Source: Apostichopus japonicus
Taxonomy: Eukaryota > Echinodermata > Holothuroidea > Aspidochirotida > Stichopodidae
Direction: 5' to 3'
DNA length: 64,000 bases
Assembly (NCBI RefSeq): GCF_037975245.1
Contig: NC_092578.1
Location: 10,956,321-11,020,320 of the forward strand
The position numbers and the translations under genes were made by a program. This document shows positions 16,201 to 31,318 of this stretch, piece by piece (position 1 is the stretch's first letter; each line of letters starts with the position of its first letter). Under the pieces are notes generated by a model that was not told where the DNA came from, made no database searches, and saw only the letters and a program-made list of their open reading frames with translations.

Positions 16201-19200
16201 GCGGTACCGATCAATAGAATGTGCGGTACCGATTAATCGAATGTTCGATACCGACCAATCGAATGTTCGGTACCGATTAATCGAATGTTCTGTACCGACC
16301 AATCGAATGTTCGGTACCGATTAATCGAATGTGCGGTACCAATCAATCGAATGTGCGGTACCGATCAATCGAATGTGCGGTACCGATCAATCGAACGTGC
16401 GTTACCGATCATTCGAATGTTCTATACCGATCAATGAAATGTGCGGTACCGATCAATCGAATGTTCGGTACCGGTCAATCGAATGTTCGGTACCGATCAA
16501 TCGAATGTTCGGTACCGAACAATCCAATGTTCGGTACCTATCTATCGAATGTGCAGTACCGACCAATCGAATGTGCGGTACCGATCAATCGAATGTACCG
16601 TATCGATGTATCGAATGTGCGATACCGATCAATCGAATGTGCGGTACTGATCAATCTAATGTTCGGTACCGATCAATCGAATGTTCGTTACCGATCAATC
16701 GAATGTGCGGTACCGATCAATAGAATGTGCGGTACCGATTAATCGAATGTTCGATACCGACCAATCGAATGTTCGGTACCGATTAATCGAATGTGCGGTA
16801 CCAATCAATCGAATGTGCGGTACCGATCAATCGAATGTGCGGTACCGATCAATCGAATGTGCGGTACCGATCAATCGAATGTGCGTTACCGATCATTCGA
16901 ATGTTCTATACCGATCAATGAAATGTGCGGTACCGATCAATCGAATGTTCGGTACCGGTCAATCGAATGTTCGGTACCGATCAATCGAATGTTCGGTACC
17001 GAACAATCGAATGTGCGATACCGAACAATCGAATGTGCGGTACCGACCAATCGAATGTTCGGTACCGATCAATGGAATGTGCGGTACCGATCAATCGAAT
17101 GTTCGGTACCGATAAATAGAATGTTCGGTACCTATCTATCGAATGTTCGGTACCGATCAATCGAATGTGCGATACCGAACAATCGAATGTTCGGTGCCGA
17201 TCAATCCAATGTTCGGTACCGATCAATCGAATATTCGGTACCAATCAATCCAATGTTCGGTACCTATCTATCGAATGTGCAGTACCGACCAATCGAATGT
17301 GCGGTACTGATCAATCGAATGTACCGTATCGATGTATCGAATGTGCGATACCGATCAATCGAATGTGCGGTACTGATCAATCTAATGTTCGGTACCGATC
17401 AATCGAATGATCGTTACCGATCAATCGAATGTTCGGTACCGATCAATAGAATGTGCGGTACCGATCAATCGAATGTTCGATACCGATCATTCGAATGTTC
17501 TATAACGATCAATGGAATGTGCGGTACCGATCAATCGAATGTTCGGTACCGATCAATCGAATGTTCGGTACCGATTAATCGAATGTTCGATACCGAACAA
17601 TCGAATGTGCGGTACCGACCAATCGAATGTTCGGTACCGATCAATGGAATGTGCGGTACCGATCAATCGAATGTTCGGTACCGATAAATAGAATGTTCGG
17701 TACCTATCTATCGAATGTTCGGTACCGATCAATCGAATGTGCGATACCGAACAATCGAATGTTCGGTGCCGATCAATCCAATGTTCGGTACCGATCAATC
17801 GAATGTTCGGTACCGATCAATCGAATGTGCGGTACCGATCAATCGAATGTACCGTATCGATGTATCGAATGTGCGATACCGATCAATCGAATGTGCGGTA
17901 CTGATCAATCTAATGTTCGGTACCGATCAATCGAATGTTCGTTACCGATTAATCGAATGAGCGGTACCGATCAATCGAATGATCGGTACCGACCAATCGA
18001 ATGTGCGGTACCGATCAATCGAATGTGCGTTACCGATCAATCGAATGTTCGGTACCGATCAATCGAATGTGCGTTACCGATCAATCGAATGTGCGTTACC
18101 GATCAATCGAATGTTCGTTACCGATCAATCGAATGTGCGGTACCGATCAATCGAATGTGCGGTACCGATCAATCGAATGTGCGGTACCGATCAATCGAAT
18201 GTGCGATACCGATCATTCGAATGTTCTATACCGATCAATGAAATGTGCGGTACCGATCAATCGAATGTTCGGTACCGATCAATCGAATGTTCGGTACCGA
18301 TCAATCGAATGTGCGGTACCGATCAATCGAATGTGCGGTAACGATCAATCGAATGTTCGGTACAGAACAATCGAATGTTCGCTACCGATCAATCGAATGA
18401 GCGGTACCGATCAATCGAATGTGCGGTACCGATCAATCGAATGTTCGGTACCGAACAATCGAATGTTCGCTACCGATCAATCGAATGAGCGGTACCGATC
18501 ATTCGAATGATCGGTACCGATCAATCTAATGTTCGCTACCGATCAATCGAATGTTCGTTACCGATCAATCGAATGAGCGGCACCGATCAATCGAATGATC
18601 GGTACCGACCAATCGAATGTGCGGTACCGATCAATCGAATGTGCGTTACCGATCAATCGAATGTTCGGTACCGATCAATCGAATGTGCGTTACCGATCAA
18701 TCGAATGTGCGTTACCGATCAATCGAATGTTCGTTACCGATCAATCGAATGTGCGATACCGATCAATCGAATGGGCGGTACCGATCAATCGAATGTGCGT
18801 TACCGATCATTCGAATGTTCTATACCGATCAATGAAATGTGCGATACCGATCAATCAAATGTGCGGTACTGATCAATCTAATGTTCGGTACCGATCAATC
18901 GAATGTTCGTTACCGATCAATCGAATGTGCGGTACCGATCAATAGAATGTGCGGTACCGATTAATCGAATGTTCGATACCGACCAATCGAATGTTCGGTA
19001 CCGATTAATCGAATGTGCGGTACCGACCAATCGAATGTTCGGTACCGATTAATCGAATGTGCGGTACCAATCAATCGAATGTGCGGTACCGATCAATCGA
19101 ATGTGCGGTACCGATCAATCGAACGTGCGTTACCGATCATTCGAATGTTCTATACCGATCAATGAAATGTGCGGTACCGATCAATCGAATGTTCGGTACC

Positions 19201-19543
19201 GGTCAATCGAATGTTCGGTACCGATCAATCGAATGTTCGGTACCGAACAATCCAATGTTCGGTACCTATCTATCGAATGTGCAGTACCGACCAATCGAAT
19301 GTGCGGTACCGATCAATCGAATGTACCGTATCGATGTATCGAATGTGCGATACCGATCAATCGAATGTGCGGTACTGATCAATCTAATGTTCGGTACCGA
19401 TCAATCGAATGTTCGTTACCGATCAATCGAATGTGCGGTACCGATCAATAGAATGTGCGGTACCGATTAATCGAATGTTCGATACCGACCAATCGAATGT
19501 TCGGTACCGATTAATCGAATGTGCGGTACCAATCAATCGAATG
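11360..19543 (+). repeat. Three tandem copies of a 2728-bp higher-order unit (124 monomers)
   Basis: The copies are 11360-14087, 14088-16815 and 16816-19543. Series starting at 11709, 12097, 12523, 13051 and 13603 recur at +2728 and +5456. Only a few single-base differences were noticed. Near 16287 one unit reads TTCTGTACC where the other copies have TGCGGTACC. Near 13375 and 16103 the unit reads TATACTGATC where the third copy, near 18831, has TATACCGATC. The first copy overlaps the second copy of the 3256-bp pair, so the two duplications are nested. Confidence 0.9.
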
Positions 19544-21230
19544 TGCGGTACCGATCAATCGAATGTGCGGTACCGATCAATCGAATGTGCGTTACCGATC
19601 ATTCGAATGTTCTATACCGATCAATGAAATGTGCGGTACCGATCAATCGAATGTTCGGTACCGGTCAATCGAATGTTCGGTACCGATCAATCGAATGTTC
19701 GGTACCGAACAATCGAATGTGCGATACCGAACAATCGAATGTGCGGTACCGACCAATCGAATGTTCGGTACCGATCAATGGAATGTGCGGTACCGATCAA
19801 TCGAATGTTCGGTACCGATAAATAGAATGTTCGGTACCTATCTATCGAATGTTCGGTACCGATCAATCGAATGTGCGATACCGAACAATCGAATGTTCGG
19901 TGCCGATCAATCCAATGTTCGGTACCGATCAATCGAATATTCGGTACCGATCAATCCAATGTTCGGTACCTATCTATCGAATGTGCAGTACCGACCAATC
20001 GAATGTGCGGTACCGATCAATCGAATGTACCGTATCGATGTATCGAATGTGCGATACCGATCAATCGAATGTGCGGTACTGATCAATCTTATGTTCGGTA
20101 CCGATCAATCGAATGTTCGTTACCGATTAATCGAATGAGCGGTACCGATCAATCGAATGATCGGTACCGACCAATCGAATGTTCGGTACCGATCAATCGA
20201 ATGTGCGTTACCGATCAATCGAATGTTCGGTACCGATCAATCGAATGTGCGTTACCGATCAATCGAATGTGCGTTACCGATCAATCGAATGTTCGTTACC
20301 GATCAATCGAATGTGCGGTACCGATCAATCGAATGTGCGGTACCGATCAATCGAATGTGCGGTACCGATCAATCGAATGTGCGATACCGATCATTCGAAT
20401 GTTCTATACCGATCAATGAAATGTGCGGTACCGATCAATCGAATGTTCGGTACCGATCAATCGAATGTTCGGTACCGATCAATCGAATGTGCGGTACCGA
20501 TCAATCGAATGTGCGGTAACGATCAATCGAATGTTCGGTACAGAACAATCGAATGTTCGCTACCGATCAATCGAATGAGCGGTACCGATCAATCGAATGT
20601 GCGGTACCGATCAATCGAATGTTCGGTACCGAACAATCGAATGTTCGCTACCGATCAATCGAATGAGCGGTACCGATCATTCGAATGATCGGTACCGATC
20701 AATCTAATGTTCGGTACCGATCAATCGAATGTGCGTTACCGATCAATCGAATGTTCGTTACCGATCAATCGAATGTGCGATACCGATCAATCGAATGGGC
20801 GGTACCGATCAATCGAATGTGCGTTACCGATCATTCGAATGTTCTATACCGATCAATGAAATGTGCGATACCGATCAATCAAATGTGCGGTACTGATCAA
20901 TCTAATGTTCGGTACCGATCAATCGAATGTTCGTTACCGATCAATCGAATGTGCGGTACCGATCAATAGAATGTGCGGTACCGATTAATCGAATGTTCGA
21001 TACCGACCAATCGAATGTTCGGTACCGATTAATCGAATGTGCGGTACCGACCAATCGAATGTTCGGTACCGATTAATCGAATGTGCGGTACCAATCAATC
21101 GAATGTGCGGTACCGATCAATCGAATGTGCGGTACCGATCAATCGAATGTGCGTTACCGATCATTCGAATGTTCTATACCGATCAATGAAATGTGCGGTA
21201 CCGATCAATCGAATGTTCGGTACCGGTCAA
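19544..21230 (+). repeat. Partial fourth copy of the 2728-bp unit with internal losses
   Basis: The order of variants follows the 2728-bp unit, but the offset to the previous copy drops first by one monomer (16981 to 19687, 2706 bp). It then drops to 99 monomers (17979 to 20157, 2178 bp). Both shortfalls are whole units, so the losses kept the 22-bp register. Confidence 0.75.
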
Positions 21231-21239
21231 TCGAATGTT

Positions 21240-24200
21240 CGGTACCTATCTATCGAATGTTCGGTACCGATCAATCGAATGTGCGATACCGAACAATCGA
21301 ATGTTCGGTGCCGATCAATCCAATGTTCGGTACCGATCAATCGAATGTTCGGTACCGATCAATCCAATGTTCGGTACCTATCTATCGAATGTGCAGTACC
21401 GACCAATCGAATGTGCGGTACTGATCAATCGAATGTACCGTATCGATGTATCGAATGTGCGATACCGATCAATCGAATGTGCGGTACCGATCAATCTAAT
21501 GTTCGGTACCGATCAATCGAATGTGCGTTACCGATCAATCGAATGGGCGGTACCGATCAATCGAATGTGCGTTGCCGATCATTCGAATGTTCTATACCGA
21601 TCAATCGAATGTTCGGTACCGATCAATCGAATGTTCGTTACCGATCAATCGAATGTGCGTTACCGATCAATCGAATGTTCGGTACCGATCAATCGAATGT
21701 GCGGATCCGATCAATCGAATGTGCGTTACCGATCAATCGAATGTGCGTTACCGATCAATCGAATGTGCGGTACTGATCAATCGAATGTTCGGTACCGATT
21801 AATCGAATGTTCGGTAAAGACCAATCGAATGTTCGGTACCGATTAATCGAATGTGCGGTACCGACCAATCGAATTTTCGGTACCGATTAATCGAATGTGC
21901 GGTACCAATCAATCGAATGTGCGGTACCGATCAATCAAATGTGCGGTACCGATCAATCGAATGTGCGTTACCGATCATTCGAATGTTCTATACCGATCAA
22001 TGGAATGTGCGGTACCGATCAATCGAATGTTCGGTACCGATCAATCGAATGTTCGGTACCGAATAATCGAATGTGCGATACCGATCAATCGAATGTGCGG
22101 TACCGACCAATCGAATGTTCGGTACCGATCAATGGAATGTGCGGTACCGATCAATCGAATGTTCGGTACCGATAAATGGAGTGTTCGGTACCTATCTATC
22201 GAATGTTCGGTACCGATCAATCGAATGTGCGATACCGAACAATCGAATGTTCGGTGCCGATCAATCCAATGTTCGGTACCGATCAATCGAACGTTCGGTA
22301 CCGATCAATTGAATGTTCGGTACCTATCTATCGAATGTGCGGTACCGACCAATCGAATGTACGGTATCGATGTATCGAATGTTCGGTACCGAACAATCGA
22401 ATGTTCGGTACCGATCAATCGAATGTGCGATACCGAACATTCGAATGTTCGGTGCCGATCAATCCAATGTTCGGTACCGATCAATCAAATGTTCGGTACC
22501 GATCAATCGAATGTGCGGTACCGACCAATCGAATGTGTGGTACCGATCAATCGAATGTGCGGTACCGATCAATCGAATGTACCGTATCGATGTATCGAAT
22601 GTGCGATATCGATCAATCGAATGTGCGGTACCGATCAATCGAATGTTCGGTACCGATCAATCCAATGTGAGGTACCGATCAATCGAATGTGCGGTACCGA
22701 TCAATAGAATGTGCGGTACCGATTAATCGAATGTTCGGTACCGACCAATCGAATGTTCGGTACCGATTAATCGAATGTGCGGTACCGATCAATCGAAAGT
22801 GCGATACCTATCAATCGAATGTGCGGTACCGACCAATCGAATGTTCGCTACCGATCAATCGAATGTGCGGTACCGATCAATCGAATGTGCGGTACCGATC
22901 AATCGAATGTACTGTACCGAACAATCGAATGTTCGTTACCGATCATTCGAATGTTCGTTACCGATCAATCGAATGTGCGGTACATATCAATCGAATGTTC
23001 GGTACCGATCAATGGAATGTGCGGTACCGATCAATCGAATGTTCGGTACCGAACAATCGAATGTTCGGTACCGATTAATCGAATGTGCGGTACCAATCAA
23101 TCGAATGTGCGGTACCGATCAATCGAATGTGCGGTACCGATCAATCGAATGTGCGTTACCGATCATTCGAATGTTCTATACCGATCAATGAAATGTGCGG
23201 TACCGATCAATCGAATGTTCGGTACCGGTCAATCGAATGTTCGGTACCGATCAATCGAATGTTCGGTACCGAACAATCGAATGTGCGATACCGAACAATC
23301 GAATGTGCGGTACCGACCAATCGAATGTTCGGTACCGATCAATCGAATGTTCGGTACCGATAAATAGAATGTTCGGTACCTATCTATCGAATGTTCGGTA
23401 CCGATCAATCGAATGTGCGATACCGAACAATCGAATGTTCGGTGCCGATCAATCCAATGTTCGGTACCGATCAATCGAATGTTCGGTACCGATCAATCCA
23501 ATGTTCGGTACCTATCTATCGAATGTGCAGTACCGACCAATCGAATGTGCGGTACTGATCAATCGAATGTACCGTATCGATGTATCGAATGTGCGATACC
23601 GATCAATCGAATGTGCGGTACCGATCAATCTAATGTTCGGTACCGATCAATCGAATGTGCGTTACCGATCAATCGAATGGGCGGTACCGATCAATCGAAT
23701 GTGCGTTACCGATCATTCGAATGTTCTATACCGATCAATCGAATGTTCGGTACCGATCAATCGAATGTTCGTTACCGATCAATCGAATGTGCGTTACCGA
23801 TCAATCGAATGTTCGGTACCGATCAATCGAATGTGCGGATCCGATCAATCGAATGTGCGTTACTGATCAATCGAATTTGCGTTACCGATCAATCGAATGT
23901 GCGGTACTGATCAATCGAATGTTCGGTACAGATTAATCGAATGTTCGGTAAAGACCAATCGAATGTTCGGTACCGATTAATCGAATGTGCGGTACCGACC
24001 AATCGAATTTTCGGTACCGATTAATCGAATGTGCGGTACCAATCAATCGAATGTGCGGTACCGATCAATCAAATGTGCGGTACCGATCAATCGAATGTGC
24101 GTTACCGATCATTCGAATGTTCTATACCGATCAATGGAATGTGCGGTACCGATCAATCGAATGTTCGGTACCGATCAATCGAATGTTCGGTACCGAATAA

Positions 24201-24510
24201 TCGAATGTGCGATACCGATCAATCGAATGTGCGGTACCGACCAATCGAATGTTCGGTACCGATCAATGGAATGTGCGGTACCGATCAATCGAATGTTCGT
24301 TACCGATAAATGGAGTGTTCGGTACCTATCTATCGAATGTTCGGTACCGATCAATCGAATGTGCGATACCGAACAATCGAATGTTCGGTGCCGATCAATC
24401 CAATGTTCGGTACCGATCAATCGAATGTTCGGTACCGATCAATTGAATGTTCGGTACCTATCTATCGAATGTGCGGTACCGACCAATCGAATGTACGGTA
24501 TCGATGTATC
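21240..24510 (+). repeat. Duplicated block, offset 2134 bp (21240-22376 and 23374-24510)
   Basis: Series at 21521, 21851, 22041 and 22176 recur at 23655, 23985, 24175 and 24310, exactly 97 monomers apart. The stretch between about 22380 and 23373 is not repeated next to the second copy. Part of it resembles 26.2-26.9 kb instead. This zone is where left-type variants give way to right-type variants. Confidence 0.8.
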
Positions 24511-24895
24511 GAATGTACGGTATCGATGTATCGAATGTGCGGTACTGATCAATCGAATGTTCGGTACCATTCAATCGAATGTTCTTTACCGATCAATCGA
24601 ATGTGCGGTACCGATCAATAGAATGTGCGGTACCGATTAATCGAATGTTCGGTACCGACCAATCGAATGTTCGGTATCGAACAATCGAATGTTCGGTACC
24701 GATCAATCGAATGTGCGATACCGAACATTCGAATGTTCGGTGCCGATCAATCCAATGTTCGTTACCGATCAATCGAATGTGCGGTACCGATCAATAGAAT
24801 GTGCGGTACCGATTAATCGAATGTTCGGTACCGACCAATCGAATGTTCGGTACCGATGAATCGAATGTGCGGTACCGATGAATCGAATGTGCGGT

Positions 24896-24930
24896 ACCGA
24901 TCAATCGAATCTATCTATCGAATGTTCGGT
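24896..24930 (+). repeat. Truncated satellite unit (9-bp deletion)
   Basis: Between the TACC at 24895 and the TACC at 24930 there are 35 bp instead of 44. Comparison with the full version near 31651 shows that GTACGGTAC is missing before CTATCTATCG, leaving a 13-bp unit. It is the only deletion longer than one base that I found in the array. Confidence 0.9.
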
Positions 24931-26515
24931 ACCGATCAATCGAATGTGCGGTACCGATCAATCGAATTTACCGTATCGATGTATCGAATGTTCGTTACCG
25001 ATCAATCGAATGTGCGGTACCGATCAATCGAATGTTCGGTACCGATCAATCGAATGTTCGGTACCGATCATCGAATGTTCGGTACCGATCAATAGAATGT
25101 GCGGTACCGATTAATCCAATGTTTGGTACCGACCAATCGAATGTGCGGTACCGATCAATCGAATGTTCGGTACCGAACAATCGAATGTTCGGTACCGATC
25201 AATCGAATGTTCGGTACCGATCAATCGAATGTTCGGTGCCGAACAATCGAATGTTCGGTACCGATCAATCGAATGTGCGATACCGAACAATCGAATGTTC
25301 GGTGCCGATCAATCAAATGTTCGGTACCGATCAATCGAATGTACGGTATCGATGTATCGAATGTACGGTATCGATGTATCGAATGTGCGGTACTGATCAA
25401 TCGAATGTTCGGTACCGATCAATCGAATGTTCTTTACCGATCAATCGAATGTGCGGTACCGATCAATAGAATGTGCGGTACCGACCAATCGAATGTGCGG
25501 TACCGATCAATCGAATGTTCGGTACCGAACAATCGAATGTTCGGTACCGATCAATCGAATGTGCGATACCGAACATTCGAATGTTCGGTGCCGATCAATC
25601 CAATGTTCGGTACCGATCAATCGAATGTGCGGTACCGACCAATCGAATGTTCGGTACCGATCAATGGAATGTGCGGTACCGATCAATCGAATGTGCGGTA
25701 ACGATCAATCGATTGTACCGTATCGATGTATCGAATGTGCGATACCGATCAATCGAATGTGCGGTACCGATCAATCGAATGTTCGGTACCGATTAATCGA
25801 ATGTTCGGTACCGACCAATCGAATGTTCGGTACCGATTAATCGAATGTGCGGTACCGATCAATCGAATGTTCGGTACCGATTAATCGAATGTGCGATACC
25901 GATCAATCGAATGTGCGGTACCGACCAATCGAATGTTCGGTACCGATCAATGGAATGTGCGGTACCGATCAATCGAATGTTCTGTACCGATAAATCGAAT
26001 GTTCGGTACCTATCTATCGAATGTTCGGTACCGATCAATCGAATGTGCGATACCGAACAATCGAATGTTCGGTGCCGATCAATCCAATGTTCGGTACCGA
26101 TCAATCGAATGTTCGGTACCGATCAATTGAATGTTCGGTACCTATCTATCGAATGTGCGGTACCGACCAATCGAATGTCCGGTACCGATCAATCAATTGT
26201 CCGGTACCGATCAATCGAATGTACGGTATCGATGTATCGAATGTTCGGTACCGAACAATCGAATGTTCGGTACCGATCAATCGAATGTGCGATACCGAAC
26301 ATTCGAATGTTCGGTGCCGATCAATCCAATGTTCGGTACCGATCAATCGAATGTTCGGTACCGATCAATCGAATGTGCGGTACCGACCAATCGAATGTGT
26401 GGTACCGATCAATCGAATGTGCGGTACCGATCAATCGAATGTACCGTATCGATGTATCGAATGTGCGATATCGATCAATCGAATGTGCGGTACCGATCAA
26501 TCGAATGTTCGGTAC

Positions 26516-29500
26516 CGATCAATCGAATGTGAGGTACCGATCAATCGAATGTGCCGTACTGATCAATAGAATGTGCGGTACCGATTAATCGAATGTTCGG
26601 TACCGACCAATCGAATGTTCGGTACCGATTAATCGAATGTGCGGTACCGACCAATCGAAAGTGCGATACCTATCAATCGAATGTGCGGTACCGACCAATC
26701 GAATGTTCGCTACCGATCAATCGAATGTGCGGTACCGATCAATCGAATGTGCGGTACCGATCAATCGAATGTACTGTACCGAACAATCGAATGTTCGTTA
26801 CCGATCATTCGAATGTTCGTTACCGATCAATCGAATGTGCGGTACCGATCAATCGAATGTTCGGTACCGATCAATGGAATGTGCGGTACCGATCAATCGA
26901 ATGTTCGGTACCGATAAATCGAATGTTCGGTACCTATCAATCGAATGTTCGGTACCGATCATACGAATGTGCGATATCGAACAATCGAATGGTCGGTGCC
27001 GATCAATCCAATGTTCGGTACCGATCAATCGAATGTTCGGTACCGATCAATTGAATGTTCGGTACCTATCTATCGAATGTGCGGTACCGACCAATCGAAT
27101 GTGCGGTACCGATCAATCAATTGTCCGGTACCGATCAATCGAATGTACGGTATCAATGTATCGAATGTACGGTATCGATGTATCGAATGTGCGGTACTGA
27201 TCAATCGAATGTTCGGTACCATTCAATCGAATGTTCTTTACCGATCAATCGAATGTGCGGTACCGATCAATAGAATGTGCGGTACCGATTAATCGAATGT
27301 TCGGTACCGACCAATCGAATGTGCGGTACCGATCAATCGAATGTTCGGTATCGAACAATCGAATGTTCGGTACCGATCAATCGAATGTGCGATACCGAAC
27401 AATCGAATGTTCGGTGCCGATCAATCCAATTTTCGGTACCGATCAATCGAATGTTCGGTACCGATCAATTGAATGTTCGGTACCTATCTATCGAATGTGC
27501 GGTACCGACCAATCGAATGTCCGGTACCGATCAATCAATTGTCCGGTACCGATCAATCGAATGTACGGTATCGATGTATCGAATGTTCGGTACCGAACAA
27601 TCGAATGTTCGGTACCGATCAATCGAATGTGCGATACCGATCATTCGAATGTTCGGTGCCGATCAATCCAATGTTCGGTACCGATCAATCGAATGTGCGG
27701 TACCGACCAATCGAATGTGTGGTACCGATCAATCGAATGTGCGGTACCGATCAATCGAATGTACCGTATCGATGTATCGAATGTGCGATATCGATCAATC
27801 GAATGTGCGGTACCGATCAATCGAATGTTCGGTACCGATCAATCGAATGTGAGGTACCGATCAATCGAATGTGCCGTACCGATCAATAGAATGTGCGGTA
27901 CCGATTAATCGAATGTTCGGTACCGACCAATCGAATGTTCGGTACCGATGAATCGAATGTGCGGTACCGACCAATCGAAAGTGCGATACCTATCAATCGA
28001 ATGTGCGGTACCGACCAATCGAATGTTCGCTACCGATCAATCGAATGTGCGGTACCGATCAATCGAATGTGCGGTACCGATCAATCGAATGTTCTTTACC
28101 GATCAATCGAATGTGCGGTACCGATCAATAGAATGTGCGGTACCGACCAATCGAATGTGCGGTACCGATCAATCGAATGTTCGGTACCGAACAATCGAAT
28201 GTTCTGTACCGATCAATCGAATGTGCGATACCGAACATTCGAATGTTCGGTGCCGATCAATCCAATGTTCGGTACCGATCAATCGAATGTGCGGTACCGA
28301 CCAATCGAATGTTCGGTACCGATCAATGGAATGTGCGGTACCGATCAATCGAATGTGCGGTAACGATCAATCGATTGTACCGTATCGATGTATCGAATGT
28401 GCGATACCGATCAATCGAATGTGCGGTACCGATCAATCGAATGTTCGGTACCGATTAATCGAATGTTCGGTACCGACCAATCGAATGTTCGGTACCGATT
28501 AATCGAATGTGCGGTACCGACCAATCGAATTTTCGGTACCGATTAATCGAATGTGCGGTATCAATCAATCGAATGTGCGGTACCGATCAATCGAATGTGC
28601 GGTACCGATCAATCGAATGTGCGTTACCGATCATTCGAATGTTCTATACCGATCAATGGAATGTGCGGTACCGATCAATCGAATGTTCGGTACCGATCAA
28701 TCGAATGTTCGGTACCGATTAATCGAATGTGCGATACCGATCAATCGAATGTGCGGTACCGACCAATCGAATGTGCGGTACCGATCAATGGAATGTGCGG
28801 TACCGATCAATCGAATGTTCTGTACCGATAAATCGAATGTTCGGTACCTATCTATCGAATGTTCGGTACCGATCAATCGAATGTGAGGTACCGATCAATC
28901 GAATGTGCCGTACCGATCAATAGAATGTGCGGTACCGATTAATCGAATGTTCGGTACCGACCAATCGAATGTTCGGTACCGATTAATCGAATGTGCGGTA
29001 CCGACCAATCGAAAGTGCGATACCTATCAATCGAATGTGCGGTACCGACCAATCGAATGTTCGCTACCGATCAATCGAATGTGCGGTACCGATCAATCGA
29101 ATGTGCGGTACCGATCAATCGAATGTACTGTACCGAACAATCGAATGTTCGTTACCGATCATTCGAATGTTCGTTACCGATCAATCGAATGTGCGGTACC
29201 GATCAATCGAATGTTCGGTACCGATCAATGGAATGTGCGGTACCGATCAATCGAATGTTCGGTACCGATAAATCGAATGTTCGGTACCTATCAATCGAAT
29301 GTTCGGTACCGATCATACGAATGTGCGATATCGAACAATCGAATGGTCGGTGCCGATCAATCCAATGTTCGGTACCGATCAATCGAATGTTCGGTACCGA
29401 TCAATTGAATGTTCGGTACCTATCTATCGAATGTGCGGTACCGACCAATCGAATGTGCGGTACCGATCAATCAATTGTCCGGTACCGATCAATCGAATGT

Positions 29501-31223
29501 ACGGTATCAATGTATCGAATGTACGGTATCGATGTATCGAATGTGCGGTACTGATCAATCGAATGTTCGGTACCATTCAATCGAATGTTCTTTACCGATC
29601 AATCGAATGTGCGGTACCGATCAATAGAATGTGCGGTACCGATTAATCGAATGTTCGGTACCGACCAATCGAATGTGCGGTACCGATCAATCGAATGTTC
29701 GGTATCGAACAATCGAATGTTCGGTACCGATCTCACGAATGTGCGATACCGAACAATCGAATGTTCGGTGCCGATCAATCCAATGTTCGGTACCGATCAA
29801 TCGAATGTTCGGTACCGATCAATTGAATGTTCGGTACCTATCTATCGAATGTGCGGTACCGACCAATCGAATGTCCGGTACCGATCAATCAATTGTCCGG
29901 TACCGATCAATCGAATGTACGGTATCGATGTATCGAATGTTCGGTACCGAACAATCGAATGTTCGGTACCGATCAATCGAATGTGCGATACCGAACATTC
30001 GAATGTTCAGTGCCGATCAATCCAATGTTCGGTACCGATCAATCGAATGTGCGGTACCGACCAATCGAATGTGTGGTACCGATCAATCGAATGTGCGGTA
30101 CCGATCAATCGAATGTACCGTATCGATGTATCGAATGTGCGATATCGATCAATCGAATGTGCGGTACCGATCAATCGAATGTTCGGTACCGATCAATCGA
30201 ATGTGAGGTACCGATCAATCGAATGTGCCGTACCGATCAATAGAATGTGCGGTACCGATTAATCGAATGTTCGGTACCGACCAATCGAATGTTCGGTACC
30301 GATTAATCGAATGTGCGGTACCGACCAATCGAAAGTGCGATACCTATCAATCGAATGTGCGGTACCGACCAATCGAATGTTCGCTACCGATCAATCGAAT
30401 GTGCGGTACCGATCAATCGAATGTGCGGTACCGATCAATCGAATGTTCTTTACCGATCAATCGAATGTGCGGTACCGATCAATAGAATGTGCGGTACCGA
30501 CCAATCGAATGTGCGGTACCGATCAATCGAATGTTCGGTACCGAACAATCGAATGTTCTGTACCGATCAATCGAATGTGCGATACCGAACATTCGAATGT
30601 TCGGTGCCGATCAATCCAATGTTCGGTACCGATCAATCGAATGTGCGGTACCGACCAATCGAATGTTCGGTACCGATCAATGGAATGTGCGGTACCGATC
30701 AATCGAATGTGCGGTAACGATCAATCGATTGTACCGTATCGATGTATCGAATGTGCGATACCGATCAATCGAATGTGCGGTACCGATCAATCGAATGTTC
30801 GGTACCGATTAATCGAATGTTCGGTACCGACCAATCGAATGTTCGGTACCGATTAATCGAATGTGCGGTACCGACCAATCGAATTTTCGGTACCGATTAA
30901 TCGAATGTGCGGTATCAATCAATCGAATGTGCGGTACCGATCAATCGAATGTGCGGTACCGATCAATCGAATGTGCGTTACCGATCATTCGAATGTTCTA
31001 TACCGATCAATGGAATGTGCGGTACCGATCAATCGAATGTTCGGTACCGATCAATCGAATGTTCGGTACCGATTAATCGAATGTGCGATACCGATCAATC
31101 GAATGTGCGGTACCGACCAATCGAATGTGCGGTACCGATCAATGGAATGTGCGGTACCGATCAATCGAATGTTCTGTACCGATAAATCGAATGTTCGGTA
31201 CCTATCTATCGAATGTTCGGTAC
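26516..31223 (+). repeat. Tandem pair of 2354-bp higher-order units (107 monomers each)
   Basis: The copies are 26516-28869 and 28870-31223. Both begin near a TGAGGTACC unit. Series at 26637, 27055, 27277, 28135 and 28509 recur at 28991, 29409, 29631, 30489 and 30863. A few differences are visible, such as GATCAATCG near 27382 against GATCTCACG near 29728. Confidence 0.88.
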
Positions 31224-31318
31224 CGATCAATCGAATGTGCGATACCGAACAATCGAATGTACGGTGCCGATCAATCCAATGTTCGGTACCGATCAATCGA
31301 ATGTTCGGTACCGATCAA

